Below, piece after piece: positions 26,739-35,074 of a stretch of 64,000 bases of DNA. Each line of letters starts with the position of its first letter. The stretch's first letter is position 1. Below the pieces are notes generated by a model. The model made no database searches. It saw nothing but the letters and a program-made list of their open reading frames with translations, and was not told the origin of the DNA. The DNA is taken from the NCBI RefSeq assembly GCF_030378205.1, contig NZ_CP127385.1:1776001-1840000 (forward strand). The letters run 5' to 3'. This DNA is from Bradyrhizobium sp. NP1 (GTDB lineage: Bacteria; Pseudomonadota; Alphaproteobacteria; Rhizobiales; Xanthobacteraceae). A program made the translations under genes and the position numbers.

Positions 26739-27893
26739 ATGTTCTTCTATTTTCCCGGTAATTACATGTGGTCGTTGGGAGTCAACCGCTGCCTCGCGGC
26801 CGGCGGTCACTTTGGCGAGATCAATTGGGCGCTGCAAGGGCTTCAGGCGGCCGCCAAGGCGCCTCCTCAGGGCGACTCCGAAGCCTGGTATGCAGCATGG
26901 CTGAAGCTGGCGCATCAAACCGCAGCGATCGGAGAAGAAGCCGAAAGCAAGGGGCACCGCATTACCGCCTCCTCGCAATTCTACCGTGCCGCTCAATACT
27001 ATCAGTGGGCGGAGGCGTTCCTCGATCCGGACGACGAGCGCGCTTCGCCAACTTACGGGCTTCACCTCAAGAGCTTCGATCGCTTCGCCTTGCATGCGCC
27101 TTCCCGTGTGGAGGTCGTAGACGTGCCCTTCGGGTCGACCACCCTGTCGGCCTACTTCGTTCCGGCGCGCGGAACGACCGACCGTAGTCCCGCTGTCATT
27201 CTCTGGGACGGCCTGGACGGCACCAAGGAAGAGATGTTTCCGATGGCGTCTCATCTGGCCGCGCGCGGCATTTCGTGTCTCGGAATCGACATCACAGGCC
27301 AGGGTGCCTCCCTGCGCTTGAACGGTCTGAAGGCACGGCACGATACCGAAGTCTGCGCCACGGCCGCCTACGAGTGGCTCAGCGCGAGGCCCGAAGTAGA
27401 TGCATCTCGGGTGGGATTGATCGGTGCGAGCATGGGCGGCTATTCCGCCCCGCGCGCGGTCGCATACGAGAAAAGGATAAAGGCGTGCGTCGCATGGGGG
27501 GCGATCTACGATTATCACGATGTTTGGGTTCGACGCCTCAACTCGATCGGCAGGGGCGCGACCCTGGATTACGGGCAGGCGCTGGGCACGACGGGCAAGC
27601 ACCTGCTCAACATCGTCGGGGCCACGGATTTCGACGAGGCGCTGAAGCTGCTCGAGCCTTTCCATCTTCGCGAAGCGGCGCTGCTGATCTCCTGCGACAT
27701 TCTCCTGGTTCACGGCGAGCATGATCGGCAGACCAGCCTCGAGAACGCGAAGGCGCTGTTCGCCGCGATCGGATCGAAAAACAAGCAAATGCGCGTTTAC
27801 ACCGCGGAGGAGGGCGGCGCTGCCCACGTGCAGCTCGATCGCCAGGAGCCGGCGGCGAGTCTGATCGCCGACTGGTTCACCGATCACCTTTGA
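26739..27893 (+). CDS. 2,6-dihydroxypseudooxynicotine hydrolase-like C-C hydrolase
   Basis: A 384-residue alpha/beta hydrolase with a helical N-terminal domain of about 120 residues, the architecture of the nicotine-pathway enzyme that splits 2,6-dihydroxypseudooxynicotine into 2,6-dihydroxypyridine. The triad is Ser231 in GASMGG, Asp329 in HGEHDRQ and His363. The WDGLDGTKEEM segment supplies Glu at the position expected for the extra catalytic Glu. AAGGAGG precedes the ATG at 26739. Its product type would be a substrate for the dihydroxypyridine-hydroxylase-like enzymes at 5578, 6768 and 10962. Family is fairly clear; the natural substrate is inferred. Confidence 0.78.
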   Translation: MFFYFPGNYMWSLGVNRCLAAGGHFGEINWALQGLQAAAKAPPQGDSEAWYAAWLKLAHQTAAIGEEAESKGHRITASSQFYRAAQYYQWAEAFLDPDDERASPTYGLHLKSFDRFALHAPSRVEVVDVPFGSTTLSAYFVPARGTTDRSPAVILWDGLDGTKEEMFPMASHLAARGISCLGIDITGQGASLRLNGLKARHDTEVCATAAYEWLSARPEVDASRVGLIGASMGGYSAPRAVAYEKRIKACVAWGAIYDYHDVWVRRLNSIGRGATLDYGQALGTTGKHLLNIVGATDFDEALKLLEPFHLREAALLISCDILLVHGEHDRQTSLENAKALFAAIGSKNKQMRVYTAEEGGAAHVQLDRQEPAASLIADWFTDHL

Positions 27894-27930
27894 CTCGCTG
27901 ATGGCGTAACTCGAGCGACGGGAGGGTGAC

Positions 27931-29172
27931 GTGGGTTCCCTGCAACTGCGTGTCGTCCTCCTTTGCTCGGTGGTGGCATTCCTGGACGGGTTCGACATGC
28001 AATCGGTCGGGCCCGCCGCGAAGGAAATTGCGACCGATCTGAATGTTCTGACCGTCCATTTCGGTTGGCTGTCCAGCGCCTTTCAGATCGGCTTTCTTAC
28101 CGGCTCGATGGTGTTCGGACCTCTCGGCGACCGGCTGGGTCGAAAGTGGCCGCTGGTCGGCACGACGGCGCTGTTTGCCGTTTGCTCCCTGGCGATGGCC
28201 GTTACGAGCTCTTTCGATCTGTTGTTGTTGTTTCGGCTGTTTGCCGGCATCGGTCTTGGAGGTGCCACGCCGATTTATGTGAGCCTCGCCTCCGATCAGG
28301 CTCCGCCCGACAAACGGGCGCGCGTCGTCACTCTGATGTCGGTGGCTGTGCCGCTCGGCGGCATGGCCGCCGGCCTCGTCAGCTCGGTGCTGATTCCCAT
28401 GTTCGGTTGGAGAGCGGTGTTCTTTCTCGGCGGGATCGTGCCGCTCGCGGCCACGGCGGTCATAGCCGTCGCCCTGCCCAAGGAGGACGTGAAGCGGCCA
28501 CCTGCGGCAGGACAACGGATGGGCACGACGACAACGGTCCAGCAACTTTTCGTCGCCGAAGAGCGAGTAAAGACGACGTGGTTGTGGCTCACCTCGCTGA
28601 TGGTGTGGTCTGCGCTTGTCGTGAATGCTTTCTGGTCGCCGACCCTCATGCAGCAGGCGGGCTGGTCGGTTGCAACAGCCGGTCAGATGACCGGCGTCTA
28701 CAATCTCGGCGGGGTTTTGGGAACGATAGCTATCGGAGCCGCGCCCGCGCGGCTGCGGTCCGATCAGGTACTGATGATCGCGCTCGCGGTCGGCGGCATA
28801 TTGATTGCGCTCGTCGGCCTTTCTCTGGGCAGCAAGCCGCTTATGACAGGCGTAGTGTTCCTCTCCGGATTTTGCACGTCTGCGGCGGGGTATGCCTTGC
28901 TGGCGTTTTCCGCGACCGTCTATTCGGCCTTCATGCGTGCGACCGGCGTCGGCTGGGCGCTCGGATTTGGTCGCATCGGCGCGGTTCTGGCGCCGCCGGC
29001 AGCGGGGTTTTTGGTAGCGGGTGCTTTCCCCGTCGAACAGATGTATCTCTTCTTCGGCGTACCGTTCGTTCTGGCAAGCGTCTTCGTCAGTCTCCTGTGG
29101 CGAGAGATGGAACGACGTCCGAGCCATACGAGGACGACAACGGGCGCGAATCCTGAGAATGTTGCGCCGTGA
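27931..29172 (+). CDS. MFS transporter, aromatic acid:H+ symporter-like
   Basis: A 413-residue carrier with about twelve membrane segments. DGFDMQSVGPAAKEIATDL resembles the DGxD motif of the first helix of PcaK/BenK-type aromatic-acid symporters. The loop 2/3 motif is FGPLGDRLGRKWPL. The start is GTG with GGGAGG six bases upstream. It lies 37 bases after the C-C hydrolase gene, so it is probably in the same transcript and imports that gene's substrate or a related acid. It converges with dinB, with 73 bases between. Confidence 0.85.
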   Translation: MGSLQLRVVLLCSVVAFLDGFDMQSVGPAAKEIATDLNVLTVHFGWLSSAFQIGFLTGSMVFGPLGDRLGRKWPLVGTTALFAVCSLAMAVTSSFDLLLLFRLFAGIGLGGATPIYVSLASDQAPPDKRARVVTLMSVAVPLGGMAAGLVSSVLIPMFGWRAVFFLGGIVPLAATAVIAVALPKEDVKRPPAAGQRMGTTTTVQQLFVAEERVKTTWLWLTSLMVWSALVVNAFWSPTLMQQAGWSVATAGQMTGVYNLGGVLGTIAIGAAPARLRSDQVLMIALAVGGILIALVGLSLGSKPLMTGVVFLSGFCTSAAGYALLAFSATVYSAFMRATGVGWALGFGRIGAVLAPPAAGFLVAGAFPVEQMYLFFGVPFVLASVFVSLLWREMERRPSHTRTTTGANPENVAP

Positions 29173-29245
29173 ACAGAAACCAACCGGCGCCGTTCAGGAC
29201 ACAACCGGGCGAGCTCTCGCCTGGAAACGGCATGCGCGCGCCGGA

Positions 29246-30493
29246 TTAAAGGTCCTTCTGCGCAAGCTCGCGAAACGCGTCAGGGACGGAACGGGCGAAA
29301 TCCAGCGCGACGGATCCATATCCGGCCGCCTCGTGCCCGAAGCGATCGCGGATCAGGTCGATGGCGTGGTCAGCCGACCAGCGCGCCATCCCTTGCCTCG
29401 TGCCGGGCCGGCGCTTCTCGTCGTCGAGTCCGAGTGGCAGTTCGAGTTGCATGTCCCAGCGCGTCTCGAGGTGCGACACAGAGATCGCCAGCAGCGAGAT
29501 CGTCTTCTCGTCGGGATGATCAGCAAGCACCCTGCGTACGAGCTGCTCGGCGATCTCGGCCAGGATCGCGGTCGCCGAGATCGGCGCATCGAGCGTGACG
29601 GAGCGCGTGACCGATCGAAGGTCGGCGAAACGAACGCGGACGGTCACGGTTCGCCCGGGCCGCACGCTCGCCCGCAGCCGGGTGGCAACCCTGTCGGCAA
29701 GATGACGCAGCGCAGGGCCGAACACCTGCTCGTCGGCAGGCCTTTTGCCGAGTGCCGCCTGCGCGCCGGCCGAGTGCGCCCGGCCATGCGCTTTGATCTC
29801 TCGCGCATCGCGGTTCCACGCCAATGCTGTCAACTTCTTCCTGGCCGCGCGACCGAGTAGCTGCTCGAGCGACGATCCCGGCGCCCTCGCAAGCTGCCCG
29901 ATGGTATGGATGTCGATTTCGGCGAGTCGGGCTCTGGTGACCGGGCCGACACCCCACATCAGCTCGACGGGTAGCTCATGCAGAAAAGCGAGCTCGGCGT
30001 CGGGATCGACCACCACCAGCCCGTCGGGCTTAGCCACTTGCGAGGCGACTTTGGCCAGGTGCTTGGTGCGTGCGACGCCAATCGAGATCGGCAGGCCAAG
30101 CTCTGCGCGGACGCGGCGCCGGACCGCACTGGCGATCTCGCCCGGCGATCCGAACAGATGCGTGCAGCCTGCAACGTCGGCGAAGGCCTCGTCGATTGAA
30201 ATCCGCTCGACCAGCGGGGTGAAATCATTGAGCACATCGATCGCCGCATCACCCAGCCGCTTGTATTGCTCGAAATGGCCGTCGACGAAGATCAGGTGTG
30301 GACAGAGTTCGCGCGCCCGCCATCCGGACATGCCACCGCTGACGCCGAAGGCCTTGGCTTCGTAGGACGCGGCGAGCACGACGCCGCCGCCGACCGCGAT
30401 CGGCTTGCCGCGCAGAGATGGGTTGAGCAGCTGCTCGACGGATGCATAGAAGGCGTCGAGATCCGCGTGGAGGATGCTGGCCGTCGTTTCCAT
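29246..30493 (-). CDS. dinB: DNA polymerase IV (Y family)
   Basis: A 415-residue translesion polymerase. HADLDAFYASVEQ carries the first metal ligands, SIDEAFADVAG the second, and the helix-hairpin-helix and little-finger regions follow to the C-terminus, so the protein is full length. The start at 30493 (METTASILHADLDAFY) matches the family. The ATG at 30532 would place the SOS box two bases from the start codon, which argues against it. LexA control is visible as GTTC-N7-GTTC upstream. It is induced by DNA damage and copies across lesions with reduced fidelity. Confidence 0.93.
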   Translation of the reverse strand: METTASILHADLDAFYASVEQLLNPSLRGKPIAVGGGVVLAASYEAKAFGVSGGMSGWRARELCPHLIFVDGHFEQYKRLGDAAIDVLNDFTPLVERISIDEAFADVAGCTHLFGSPGEIASAVRRRVRAELGLPISIGVARTKHLAKVASQVAKPDGLVVVDPDAELAFLHELPVELMWGVGPVTRARLAEIDIHTIGQLARAPGSSLEQLLGRAARKKLTALAWNRDAREIKAHGRAHSAGAQAALGKRPADEQVFGPALRHLADRVATRLRASVRPGRTVTVRVRFADLRSVTRSVTLDAPISATAILAEIAEQLVRRVLADHPDEKTISLLAISVSHLETRWDMQLELPLGLDDEKRRPGTRQGMARWSADHAIDLIRDRFGHEAAGYGSVALDFARSVPDAFRELAQKDL

Positions 30494-30534
30494 CCCGACC
30501 GTTCCGCCGCGACATTTGGAGTATTTGACCATAA

Positions 30535-30549
30535 GAACAAAAAGAGAAC
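30535..30549 (-). promoter_or_regulatory. LexA (SOS) box of dinB
   Basis: On the minus strand the sequence reads GTTC, seven bases, GTTC, which is the alphaproteobacterial LexA consensus rather than the E. coli CTG-N10-CAG box. It ends 42 bases upstream of the dinB start at 30493. Confidence 0.85.
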
Positions 30550-30569
30550 ATTAAGTCAATGGTGGTTCT

Positions 30570-30630
30570 GCCTCCCGGGGCTCCGGCGTGGCGCTTCACA
30601 ATGCAAGCCAAAGAGGCGGACGCGGGAGGC
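30570..30630. repeat. Stem-loop containing a repeated 26-base element
   Basis: GCCTCCCG (30570-30577) pairs with CGGGAGGC (30623-30630) across 45 bases. The loop contains 30594-30619, which recurs with one mismatch at 31690-31715. It lies in the 423 bases between dinB and the next small gene, where no other gene was recognised. The function is unknown. Confidence 0.45.
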
Positions 30631-30972
30631 ACGTGCCCTTTCAACATTCGACTTTGGGCACGCAGGAGCTGAGCTCGTTCAGGACGAACTAACGAGCTGC
30701 ATCATGCGTAAGGTCCGACAGGTAACAGATCGCACCTGAGACATCGGTGACAACCTCGTGCCGAACGGGTTGTCGAGGGGCTGCGAGGTTTTCTGCGCGA
30801 GGTCGAAATATCCATCGCGACTACTCGCTGGCCCGACGCCTCGGGTGACCGGATCCATCACCTAATCTTGTTGGATTAAGGCTGCGATAAATCGGTCTCG
30901 AAGGAAGAAGAGCCAGCCCTTTCCGGGTCCGCTCTATGGTGCGCCATAACCCTGCTACACGGGAGAATCGCA

Positions 30973-31203
30973 GTGAGTGCTGATCGATCGCGACGTGCTG
31001 TTCTCGTTTACGCAATGTTGGCAGTGAGAACCATTGCGCTTGGCATTCCTGCCGCGCGTGCACCTGACGCCGCGTATGTTCCGGACCAGTATGTGGTCCG
31101 GCCGAGCGTCCAAGTTCGCCACGTGGATTGCGGATCCGCGCCGCGAACCGTGCAACCCCATATGCCTGCGCGCGATCCTTTCGCGCAGATGTTGCTGGGG
31201 TAA
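30973..31203 (+). CDS. Small putative exported protein
   Basis: A 76-residue open frame with a GTG start and GGGAGA six bases upstream. Its first 30 residues (RSRRAVLVYAMLAVRTIALGIPAARA) look like a signal peptide ending in an A-x-A site. The rest is short, polar and has one Cys. No family is recognised. It could be spurious, but the ribosome site and the leader speak for a real gene. Confidence 0.38.
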   Translation: MSADRSRRAVLVYAMLAVRTIALGIPAARAPDAAYVPDQYVVRPSVQVRHVDCGSAPRTVQPHMPARDPFAQMLLG

Positions 31204-31317
31204 ATGGCCCTCAAGCTCGGCGGCCGCAGGATGGTCACCGCTCTGCCGCGCAAGCTTCTTCACTCGTGGAGTCGGTGACTTTTGACTTCGTTCAAGATCG
31301 ACAACTGGGAGCGAGCC

Positions 31318-31587
31318 ATGCCAGGCAAGATCGTTTTTGTTGGTGTAATGGTTCTGGCGTCGTTGTTGCCGGCGAGCGCTGGATTGGCAGAGGATGCTCG
31401 GCTACCTCACAAAGGTGAGTGGCCGATTCAAAATGGTCGCAACTACCAACCAACTCAGCACGATTTGAAAGCGTTGGATTTCGAGGATGTCACGCCCGAT
31501 CAGGCGCGCGAGCTCGACCGATTGTACGATCAGCTCCTGTCAGGCGGTGAGAAAGTTCGCAACCGGCGTCCAGCACGCGCACATTGA
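31318..31587 (+). CDS. Small secreted protein of unknown function
   Basis: An 89-residue protein. A clear signal peptide (PGKIVFVGVMVLASLLPASAGLAE) precedes a mature part of about 65 residues that is rich in Asp, Arg and Gln: NGRNYQPTQHDLKALDFEDVTPDQARELDRLYDQLL, probably a helix. GGGAG lies upstream of the ATG at 31318; the earlier in-frame start at 31282 lacks one. I do not recognise the family. The 147 bases after it, before the SDR gene's stop, hold the second copy of a 26-base repeat. Confidence 0.6.
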   Translation: MPGKIVFVGVMVLASLLPASAGLAEDARLPHKGEWPIQNGRNYQPTQHDLKALDFEDVTPDQARELDRLYDQLLSGGEKVRNRRPARAH

Positions 31588-31689
31588 TCGCCCTGTCTCG
31601 GCCAACACGTATTCCTGCTCGCGTTGCAGGGATCGGGCGCGAGCGCGGGCCGGGAAATCGAGCCGAACAGCTCCTTGAAGTTAACGTGG

Positions 31690-31715
31690 CTTCACGATGC
31701 AAGCCAAAGAGGCGG
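31690..31715 (+). repeat. Second copy of the 26-base repeat
   Basis: It matches 30594-30619 with one mismatch, same orientation, around the shared core ATGCAAGCCAAAGAGGCGG. The two copies bracket the two small secreted-protein genes. Confidence 0.55.
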
Positions 31716-31734
31716 GAGGTGGAGCGGAGTTCGT

Positions 31735-32499
31735 CTATGAAAAATCCGGGATGCCATTTGGGCAAAGCGACTCGGCAATACCTTGGATGTCGCGGTTCTC
31801 GAAGACCGGACCTCGGCGCTCATCCGTTCGCTGCAACGTGACCTCGACCATCACTCGGGCCAGATCGTCGGCGCGGATCACCTGGTGGGGGAACAGCACC
31901 CGAAACGCAGGGTAGATCGCGCGCAACAGGCGGTAGCTGAAATTCGGTTCCCTCCGCGGCGTCCCCGGGTAGATATATGCGGGTCGGAAGAGGTAAACGC
32001 CGGGGAAGCCCGCCGCGAGCAATGCGTTCTCGGCCTCGCCCTTGTAGCGTGCAAAGGGCATCCGACTTCGTCCGGTCGGGTCTGCGCCAGCACCGCTTAA
32101 AAATGCGAATGCCGCGGCGGGGCTGCTGCCACGGAGAACGCGCGCGAACTCGATCGTGTAGTCTACGGTTATCGTGCGTAGCTCTTTGTCCGATACCGTC
32201 CCCGTGTAGGTCCCCAGGCAAAACACTGCCGCGTGCTGACCAGAGAGCGCCTCCGCGAGTGCCGAGCAATCCGCGAAGTCTCGATGAAGAACCTCGACGA
32301 GCTTCGGGTGCGGGATGCCGACCGGCTTGCGCCCGACAGAGGTCACATGCCCAACGGCGGGGTGATCGAGCATGTAGCGGAGCGCGTATCCACCGACCAT
32401 TCCCGTCGCGCCCACGATGACAAGATTCTTCTGGCCCGCCGCCGGAACGTTCGTCTCCGATTCCGAGGCGCTCGTTGAACCCGTCTGGCTCGCTGTCAT
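31735..32499 (-). CDS. NAD(P)-binding atypical SDR, NAD(P)H-binding/epimerase-like
   Basis: A 254-residue Rossmann protein. An N-terminal Ser/Thr-rich leader is followed by NLVIVGATGMVGGYALRYML, the atypical SDR fingerprint TGxxGxxG, then VFCLGTYTGT and RPAYIYPGTPRREP. The usual YxxxK is represented by ARYKGEAE. The start at 32499 overlaps the stop of the SnoaL-like gene by four bases. The frame is open to 33000, but that is the shadow of the SnoaL gene. The role is probably an oxidoreductase or a sensor of redox state; the substrate is unknown. Confidence 0.78.
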   Translation of the reverse strand: MTASQTGSTSASESETNVPAAGQKNLVIVGATGMVGGYALRYMLDHPAVGHVTSVGRKPVGIPHPKLVEVLHRDFADCSALAEALSGQHAAVFCLGTYTGTVSDKELRTITVDYTIEFARVLRGSSPAAAFAFLSGAGADPTGRSRMPFARYKGEAENALLAAGFPGVYLFRPAYIYPGTPRREPNFSYRLLRAIYPAFRVLFPHQVIRADDLARVMVEVTLQRTDERRGPVFENRDIQGIAESLCPNGIPDFS

Positions 32500-32960
32500 G
32501 AAAGTGCGCGCTCCTCCAACCAGTCGACGTAGAGCCGGCGCTCCGCAAACAGCCACGAGCCGTCCATCTTCACGAACGTGTCGAGGTAGCGGAGCGCGGC
32601 GAGCATCAAGCGCCGCTTTCCATCGTCGACCGTAACGTGATGTGCCAGGCAGTAGGTTTCCCCTGTGGCTCGGTCGGGCGACAGCGAAAAGATTGTGCTC
32701 TGTCCGATAAAGTGTGTCGTGGCATCGTATTTGTTCAATTCCGCGAAAACTGGAGCAAGCGCCTCGCGCGAGTGCAGTTCCTGCGACGGTATCGGATCCT
32801 TGGCGTTCATATACACCACGAAATGCGTGTCTGCGGTGAAGAGCGCCATCTGGCCTTTCGCATCGCGCCGATCGGCGCAGTGTGCGTAGGCATCGACGAG
32901 CTCCCGGATCGCAAGGCGATCTGCGGCTTCGCCGGGCGAGATGGTAACGTGTTCGCTCAT
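32496..32960 (-). CDS. SnoaL-like (NTF2-fold) protein
   Basis: A 154-residue protein with the SnoaL-4/NTF2 pattern: an N-terminal helix ADRLAIRELVDAYAHCADRRD, the strand MALFTADTHFVVYM, and the C-terminal sheet RYLDTFVKMDGSWLFAERRLYVDWLEE. Members act as isomerases, dehydratases or small subunits of ring-hydroxylating enzymes. No large dioxygenase subunit is adjacent. It is translationally coupled to the SDR gene and diverges from a LysR gene over 352 bases. Confidence 0.8.
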   Translation of the reverse strand: MSEHVTISPGEAADRLAIRELVDAYAHCADRRDAKGQMALFTADTHFVVYMNAKDPIPSQELHSREALAPVFAELNKYDATTHFIGQSTIFSLSPDRATGETYCLAHHVTVDDGKRRLMLAALRYLDTFVKMDGSWLFAERRLYVDWLEERALS

Positions 32961-33202
32961 GAGCTGGTCTCCGTGTCTCAGCGGGACAGGGTGCCCTCAT
33001 TCGAGAGCGCGGTCTTGAACAACAACGCTATTGCAGACCGGGGCGGAACTTGGACCCTGTCGTGCCCTGCACACGGGCTCCCGGCCAATCATTGGATGAT
33101 CGGAGAAGTCACCGTCCAGTCCAACGTGCTTGTGCCTGCGGCAGGGCACAAGCGCCGCCAACTGTGATCCTGCACCCGAACTTCGCTTTCACAATCTCCA
33201 GC

Positions 33203-33231
33203 TTGCTTGCAATCAAGCTGACCATTATACT
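33203..33231 (+). promoter_or_regulatory. Putative sigma70 promoter of the LysR gene
   Basis: TTGCTT at 33203-33208 and TATACT at 33226-33231 are spaced by 17 bases. The -10 element lies within the operator-like sequence at 33224-33251. The rest of the 352 bases between the SnoaL-like and LysR genes shows nothing else recognisable. Confidence 0.5.
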
Positions 33232-33251
33232 ATACAATCGTAAAGATTAGT
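33224..33251. promoter_or_regulatory. Operator-like near-palindrome, copy A
   Basis: By eye, 22 of 28 bases agree with the better palindrome at 35642-35669, including the shared half-site ATCGTAAAG. It lies between the divergent SnoaL/SDR pair and the LysR gene. Confidence 0.55.
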
Positions 33252-33312
33252 CAAGACCGGCTGCGCGTAGGCTGGGGAAGGTGAAACTGATCCGAAAGGC
33301 CGATCACGGACC

Positions 33313-34215
33313 ATGATGCGCGACTTTAATGACCTCCAGTTCTTCGCGGCCGTCGTTGTCCATCACGGGTTCTCTGCCGCAGCCCGTGCATTGGGCCTGC
33401 CGAAATCACGCGTTAGTCGTCGCGTCGCCTTGTTGGAGGAGCGGCTCGGAGTGCGGCTGCTCGATCGAACCACGCGAGGACTCGGCCTGACCCAGGTCGG
33501 CCAACAGGTTTTCGAGCACGCCCGGGCAGCGGTGATCGAGGCCGAAGCTGCCGAGGAGGCCGCGTTTCGAATGCAGGCCGAGCCTCGCGGGCTTGTTCGA
33601 CTGAGCTGCCCGCTCGGACTTCAGGGCGCGATTGCCGGTCCCTTGCCGGGTTTCCTTGCCGCCCATCCCCAACTGCGCGTTCAATGCATCACAACCAACC
33701 GCCGGGTCGACTTGATTCACGAAGGGGTCGATGTCGCAATCCGCGTTCGGGAACGTCTCGACACCGACGCCGACCTGCAAGTGAAGCGGATCGGCGTCAG
33801 CCGACGCATCCTGGTCGCGAGCCCGGACCTGCTGGCGACGGCGGGTGTTCCGATGTCGCCGGCAGACCTTGCCAACTTCCCTGTCCTGGACCAGGAAGAA
33901 CAGAGCGGCGGCACTTGGCAACTGACGGCCGAAAACGGTGATGTCAGCAGCATAGCCGTCGAGCCTCGTCTTGCGAGCGGCAGCTTCGACATTTTGATGG
34001 CGGCCGCACGCCAAGGCGCAGGGATTGCGCTGCTGCCAGCCAGTTATTGCAAAGACGCGCTTGCAACCGGCGCGCTCGTACGAGTGTTGCCCGAATGGAG
34101 CGGCACCGACGGCATCATGCATCTCGTCTTTGCCTCGCGGCGAGGCATGTTGCCAAGTGTTCGGGCGGTGATCGACTTCGTTGCCGCAGCGTTGAGATCG
34201 TCAGCCGTCCCATAG
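33313..34215 (+). CDS. LysR-family transcriptional regulator
   Basis: A 300-residue regulator. The helix-turn-helix covers residues 4 to 63 (DFNDLQFFAAVVVHHGFSAAARALG, then SRVSRRVALLEERLGVRLLDRTTR). The LysR substrate domain follows (GLVRLSCPLGLQGAIAGPLPGFLAAHPQLRVQC). It belongs to the subgroup often found next to pirin and DoxX genes, as here. It lies 132 bases upstream of the pirin gene and diverges from the SnoaL/SDR pair. It could control both. Confidence 0.88.
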   Translation: MMRDFNDLQFFAAVVVHHGFSAAARALGLPKSRVSRRVALLEERLGVRLLDRTTRGLGLTQVGQQVFEHARAAVIEAEAAEEAAFRMQAEPRGLVRLSCPLGLQGAIAGPLPGFLAAHPQLRVQCITTNRRVDLIHEGVDVAIRVRERLDTDADLQVKRIGVSRRILVASPDLLATAGVPMSPADLANFPVLDQEEQSGGTWQLTAENGDVSSIAVEPRLASGSFDILMAAARQGAGIALLPASYCKDALATGALVRVLPEWSGTDGIMHLVFASRRGMLPSVRAVIDFVAAALRSSAVP

Positions 34216-34347
34216 AGCGGGCAGTCGGTCGCTCGTTCACCAGATGGAACGACGCGTCCATAATCTGCTGACTAATCCGGCCGTCGGTTCGGCGCCATAA
34301 CCATTCCTGAAACAGACACCCATCGAGTCTGAAGTCGAGGAACGGTC

Positions 34348-35046
34348 ATGTTGCAACTTCGATCCAAAGAAACGCTTGATCATGGTGATCTTGGCTGGCT
34401 GAAGGCGCACCATCACTTCGTCGTTTCGGCCGGCGGCAATAAGGCGAATGGTGCCCTCGGCGCCCTCGTGGTCTGGAATGACGACGAGATTGCGCCCGGC
34501 ACCGGCTTCGGCCGCCACTCCCATGCTGACATGGAAATCGTCACCTATGTCCGCCAAGGTGCGGTGACGCACGAAGACAGCACCGGCAATGTCGGCCGGA
34601 CCGTGGCCGGCGATGTCCAGGTCATGAGCGCTGGAACTGGGATCAGTCATTCCGAACACAATCGCGACGAAGACCCCCTCAAGCTCTTCCAGATATGGTT
34701 GCTTCCGCGCCACCGCGGCGGAAAACCGCGCTGGGACAGCCGGAAATTCCCCAAGGCGGATCGCGCCGGGCGCCTCATCGAGCTGGCAAGCGGAGATCCG
34801 AAGAGTGCCGATACCCTCCTGATCCGCGCCGATGCGCGGGTCCTGGGCGCCACCCTTCTTGCCGGAACCACCCTCACTCACGCGCCGGCTCGATTCCGGC
34901 ACGCCTATCTCGCCCCCACTCAGGGCGTGATCCTTGTCAACGGGCAGCGGGTTGCGGTCGGTGACGGCATCGCCGCCATCGACGAGCCCGAACTCACCAT
35001 CACGGCTGAGGAGAATGCTGAATTCATCCTCGTCGATGCCGCCTGA
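34348..35046 (+). CDS. Pirin-family bicupin protein (YhhW-like)
   Basis: A 232-residue protein with the pirin N-domain metal motif FGRHSHADMEIVTYVRQG and GTGISHSEHNRDE, which together give the His3-Glu site. The second cupin is at the C-terminus. The length equals E. coli YhhW, a quercetinase, while other pirins act as redox-sensing co-regulators. GAGGAACGG precedes the start. The DoxX-like gene follows 28 bases later and is probably co-transcribed. Confidence 0.9.
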   Translation: MLQLRSKETLDHGDLGWLKAHHHFVVSAGGNKANGALGALVVWNDDEIAPGTGFGRHSHADMEIVTYVRQGAVTHEDSTGNVGRTVAGDVQVMSAGTGISHSEHNRDEDPLKLFQIWLLPRHRGGKPRWDSRKFPKADRAGRLIELASGDPKSADTLLIRADARVLGATLLAGTTLTHAPARFRHAYLAPTQGVILVNGQRVAVGDGIAAIDEPELTITAEENAEFILVDAA

Positions 35047-35074
35047 ACTCACACCAGCAGAAGGAACAAACGTT

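Noticed and set aside
5578..27893. Assignment as a nicotine degradation pathway
   Set aside because: Homologues of the hydroxylase and hydrolase steps are present, but nicotine and 6-hydroxynicotine oxidases and the pAO1-type ketone dehydrogenase are absent, and the molybdenum enzyme is of the IorAB/NicAB layout.
31735..33000. A single 421-residue fusion protein
   Set aside because: The family N-terminus of the SDR begins at 32499 and the SnoaL-like gene at 32496-32960 is clear in another frame. The upstream part is its shadow.
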